Origin: IMCC26207 sp037141255
GTDB lineage: Bacteria > Actinomycetota > Acidimicrobiia > Acidimicrobiales > Microtrichaceae
Assembly (NCBI GenBank): GCA_037141255.1
Contig: JBAXCX010000073.1
Coordinates: 1-15,082, forward strand
DNA length: 15,082 nt
Reading direction: 5' to 3'
Below are positions 13,176-15,082 of this stretch, one piece after another (within the stretch, counting starts at the first letter, position 1; each line of letters starts with the position of its first letter). The notes beneath the pieces were generated by a model. The model saw only the letters and a program-made list of their open reading frames with translations. It searched no databases and was not told the origin of the DNA. The position numbers and the translations under genes were made by a program.

Positions 13176-14576
13176 ATGGCCGATACTCCCACTCCCGCAT
13201 TTTCTGTCCGCATCCGAGTCCGCATGGTGAATGAGCCAGGCATGCTGGGGCGTCTAGCCGTAGCTATTGGCGACGTCGGCGGCAATATTTCTGGTTTGCG
13301 GGGTTTTGAAGTCAAGACCGCAACCCTTGACGAAGACATCGTGGTGAACTGTCGCAGCGAGGCTCATCAGGATCAGGTTCGCGGTGCAGTCGAGGGGATC
13401 GAAGGCATTGAGATCCTTGAGTTTGAAGACCGCACGTTTCATATGCATGAGGGCGGCAAGATCGAGGTACTGGGCTTAGCACCCGTTCGAGATATTGAAG
13501 ATCTGTCGATGGCCTATACGCCAGGTGTGGCCCGTGTCTGCATGGAGATTGCAAAGAACCCAGAGCTGGCGCATCGCTACACGATCAAGCGCAATACCGT
13601 GGCCATTGTTTCTGACGGCACGGCCGTGTTAGGTCTTGGCGATATTGGGCCCGAGGCTGCAATGCCTGTCATGGAAGGCAAGGCGCTGTTGTTTAAGCAC
13701 TTTGCTGGTGTGGATGCGTTTCCGATCTGTCTGGCAACTACTGACCCAGACGAGATTGTTGAGACTGTTCTGCGCTTGGGTCCAACCTTCGGCGGGATCA
13801 ATCTGGAAGATATTGCAGCCCCTGGAGCGTTCGAGATCGAGGAGCGACTCGTCGAGTTGATGGATATTCCGGTGTTTCATGACGATCAGCACGGAACAGC
13901 AATCGTTGCGCTAGCAGCGTTGGAGAACGCGCTCAAGATTGTTGGTAAAGACATGTCGCAGGTAACCGTGGTTGTTGCCGGAGTGGGCGCCGCTGGCGTT
14001 GCTGTGTCAAAGATCTTGCTCAATGCAGGTGTGGGCAACGTCATTGGGTGTGATCGCCAAGGCGCAGTTCATACCGGCCGAGAGGGACTCAACAAGTCCA
14101 AGCAGTGGTTTGCAGAGAACACAAACCTTGAGAGTCTCTCTGGAACTCTCTCATCGGTGATGCCAGGCGCGGATGTGTTTATTGGTTTGTCGGGGCCTGA
14201 CCTGATTACTCGTGAAGATGTGATTTCGATGGCCAAGGATCCGATCGTGTTTGCGATGGCAAACCCCGACCCAGAGATCCGTCCCGAGCTTATTCAGGAT
14301 GTTGCCGCAGTCATTGCGACTGGACGGTCGGACTTTCCGAATCAGATCAACAACGTGTTGGCATTCCCTGGAATCTTCCGCGGCGCACTCGATGCTGGGG
14401 CTCGCAAAATCACCGAGAACATGAAGCTGGCTGCGGCTGGGGCAATCGCAGATGCGGTCAGCGCTGAGGACCTGTCGCCAACCCACATCATCCCATCAGT
14501 GTTTGATCCGGCGGTGGCGAGTTCGGTAGCTGTGGCGAGTGCTGCAGCGGCACGCGCAGACGGAGTTTGCCGTTGA
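13176..14576 (+). CDS. Malic enzyme with N-terminal ACT domain
   Basis: Malic enzyme oxidatively decarboxylates malate to pyruvate, producing NADH or NADPH. Residues about 10-85 form an ACT domain (VRIRVRMVNEPGMLGRLAVA, then GGNISGL), a small ligand-binding regulatory unit usually sensing amino acids. The catalytic part follows: YTPGVA with Tyr114, MEGKALLF with Lys169, the metal ligands Glu211-Asp212 in NLEDIAAP and Asp237 in FHDDQHGTA. The GVGAAG dinucleotide turn is at 269-274, with Asp293 at the end of the second strand suggesting NAD preference. The 466-residue length fits a short bacterial malic enzyme plus ACT. It lacks the phosphotransacetylase-like C-terminal domain of the long MaeB form. 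Its own promoter is possible. Confidence 0.92.
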   Translation: MADTPTPAFSVRIRVRMVNEPGMLGRLAVAIGDVGGNISGLRGFEVKTATLDEDIVVNCRSEAHQDQVRGAVEGIEGIEILEFEDRTFHMHEGGKIEVLGLAPVRDIEDLSMAYTPGVARVCMEIAKNPELAHRYTIKRNTVAIVSDGTAVLGLGDIGPEAAMPVMEGKALLFKHFAGVDAFPICLATTDPDEIVETVLRLGPTFGGINLEDIAAPGAFEIEERLVELMDIPVFHDDQHGTAIVALAALENALKIVGKDMSQVTVVVAGVGAAGVAVSKILLNAGVGNVIGCDRQGAVHTGREGLNKSKQWFAENTNLESLSGTLSSVMPGADVFIGLSGPDLITREDVISMAKDPIVFAMANPDPEIRPELIQDVAAVIATGRSDFPNQINNVLAFPGIFRGALDAGARKITENMKLAAAGAIADAVSAEDLSPTHIIPSVFDPAVASSVAVASAAAARADGVCR

Positions 14577-14586
14577 GAGTACCGGC

Positions 14587-15082
14587 GTGACTGTTGGGGT
14601 GAAGCGGGTCTCGAATATTCTGGATCGCCGCTTTGAGGGGCACTGGAAGCAGGCCGAGATTGGGCTGTATGTCTTGGCGGCAGTAGCTGCTTGGATCGTG
14701 CGGTTTGTGCAAGACGATGCTTTTATTACGTATCGATATGCGCGCAATCTGGCCCGAGGTAATGGCCTGGTCTTCAATCCTGGAGAGCGGGTAGAGGGTT
14801 ACACAAACTTTTTGTGGACGCTCATGCATGTCATCCCCGAGAAGCTGGGGTGGTCTTCGCCAATCTTTAGCCAAGTCATTGGTATTGCGCTCATGGTGGC
14901 CACTGTTGCGGTCACGCTTCGACTGGCTCGACGGTTGTTTAGTAGTCAGTCCTTTGGATTTCTGGTTGCGCTGACTCTGCTCGCGAATATGACGTTCTTG
15001 ACCTATGCCACCGGCGGTCTTGAGACCATGCAACAAACGCTGTTGGTGGTCTCGGTTGCGGCGCTGTTATTGCCAGTGACTG
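14587..15082 (+). CDS. Membrane glycosyltransferase of GT-C type, resembling AftB arabinofuranosyltransferase, 3' truncated by window end
   Basis: The frame from GTG 14587 stays open to the window end (165 codons). GAGAG at 14575-14579 is a plausible ribosome site, and another in-frame GTG lies at 14599. Residues 24-41 form a first membrane helix, followed by an extracytoplasmic loop with Asp43-Asp44 in QDDAFITYRYARNLARGNG and then NPGERVEGYTNFLW. Further helices lie at about 92-118, 123-141 and 151-165. This DD-containing first loop is typical of GT-C enzymes that use lipid-phosphate sugars, and the ERVEGYTN element recalls AftB-like arabinofuranosyltransferases (from memory). It follows the malic enzyme by 10 bases and is probably co-transcribed. 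The sugar and acceptor cannot be told from the fragment. Confidence 0.75.
   Translation, partial: MTVGVKRVSNILDRRFEGHWKQAEIGLYVLAAVAAWIVRFVQDDAFITYRYARNLARGNGLVFNPGERVEGYTNFLWTLMHVIPEKLGWSSPIFSQVIGIALMVATVAVTLRLARRLFSSQSFGFLVALTLLANMTFLTYATGGLETMQQTLLVVSVAALLLPVT

Noticed and set aside
14488..15036. - strand open frame of 182 codons opposite the malic enzyme end and the glycosyltransferase
   Set aside because: The + strand frame encodes a clear membrane glycosyltransferase with helices and a conserved DD loop; the - strand product is Gln/Arg/His-rich with no motif.

Overview
The window is an actinobacterial de novo purine biosynthesis locus. I read, in order, the 3' end of purK, purE, a DprE2-like short-chain reductase, purB, purC, purS, purQ, purL, gluQ, purF and purM, all on the + strand. 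These are followed by an AttH/CrtC-like lipocalin-fold protein, an ACT-domain malic enzyme and the start of a membrane glycosyltransferase. Two single genes lie on the - strand inside the cluster: a small zinc-ribbon/B-box-like protein between the reductase and purB, and a 141-residue basic coiled-coil protein between purQ and purL. GC content is moderate to high, the spacing is tight (ATGA, GTGA and 8-bp overlaps), and PurF has a propeptide and a B. subtilis-type 4-Cys iron-sulfur pattern. Together with the DprE2-like gene, this points to Actinobacteria, perhaps an Acidimicrobiia-like aquatic lineage. The lineage is inferred from protein resemblance only; the window holds no rRNA.

Layout. 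Positions 1-1813 form a coupled run of purK, purE and the dprE2-like gene, which converges on the - strand zinc protein (1845-2189). The 84 bases at 2190-2273 are a divergent promoter region from which purB starts. purB, purC, purS and purQ run to 5607, where purQ converges with the 141-residue gene and their stop codons overlap. An AT-rich divergent spacer (6030-6127) precedes purL, gluQ, purF, purM and the AttH-like gene, ending at 13111. A 64-base gap then leads to the malic enzyme and, 10 bases past its stop, the glycosyltransferase fragment that runs off the window. No gene-free stretch exceeds 300 bases, and I see no tRNA, rRNA, CRISPR array or insertion sequence.

How the genes work together. 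PurF makes phosphoribosylamine from PRPP. PurS, PurQ and PurL form the FGAM synthase complex, PurM closes the imidazole ring, PurK and PurE carboxylate AIR, PurC adds aspartate, and PurB releases fumarate both here and in the later AMP branch. purD, purN or purT, and purH are not in the window. The flanking dprE2-like gene and the AftB-resembling glycosyltransferase suggest a link to decaprenyl-phospho-arabinose metabolism, which also draws on PRPP; that link is inference.

The most distinctive thing visible at base level is a set of short tandem duplications placed across three gene ends (1031-1058, 1805-1828, 11891-11930). The first creates a five-codon mini-ORF that bridges purE and the reductase through two consecutive ATGA stop/start overlaps. 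I did not find a clearly new multi-gene system. The candidates worth a second look are these junctions, the mixed arabinan/purine context, and the uncharacterised small proteins.
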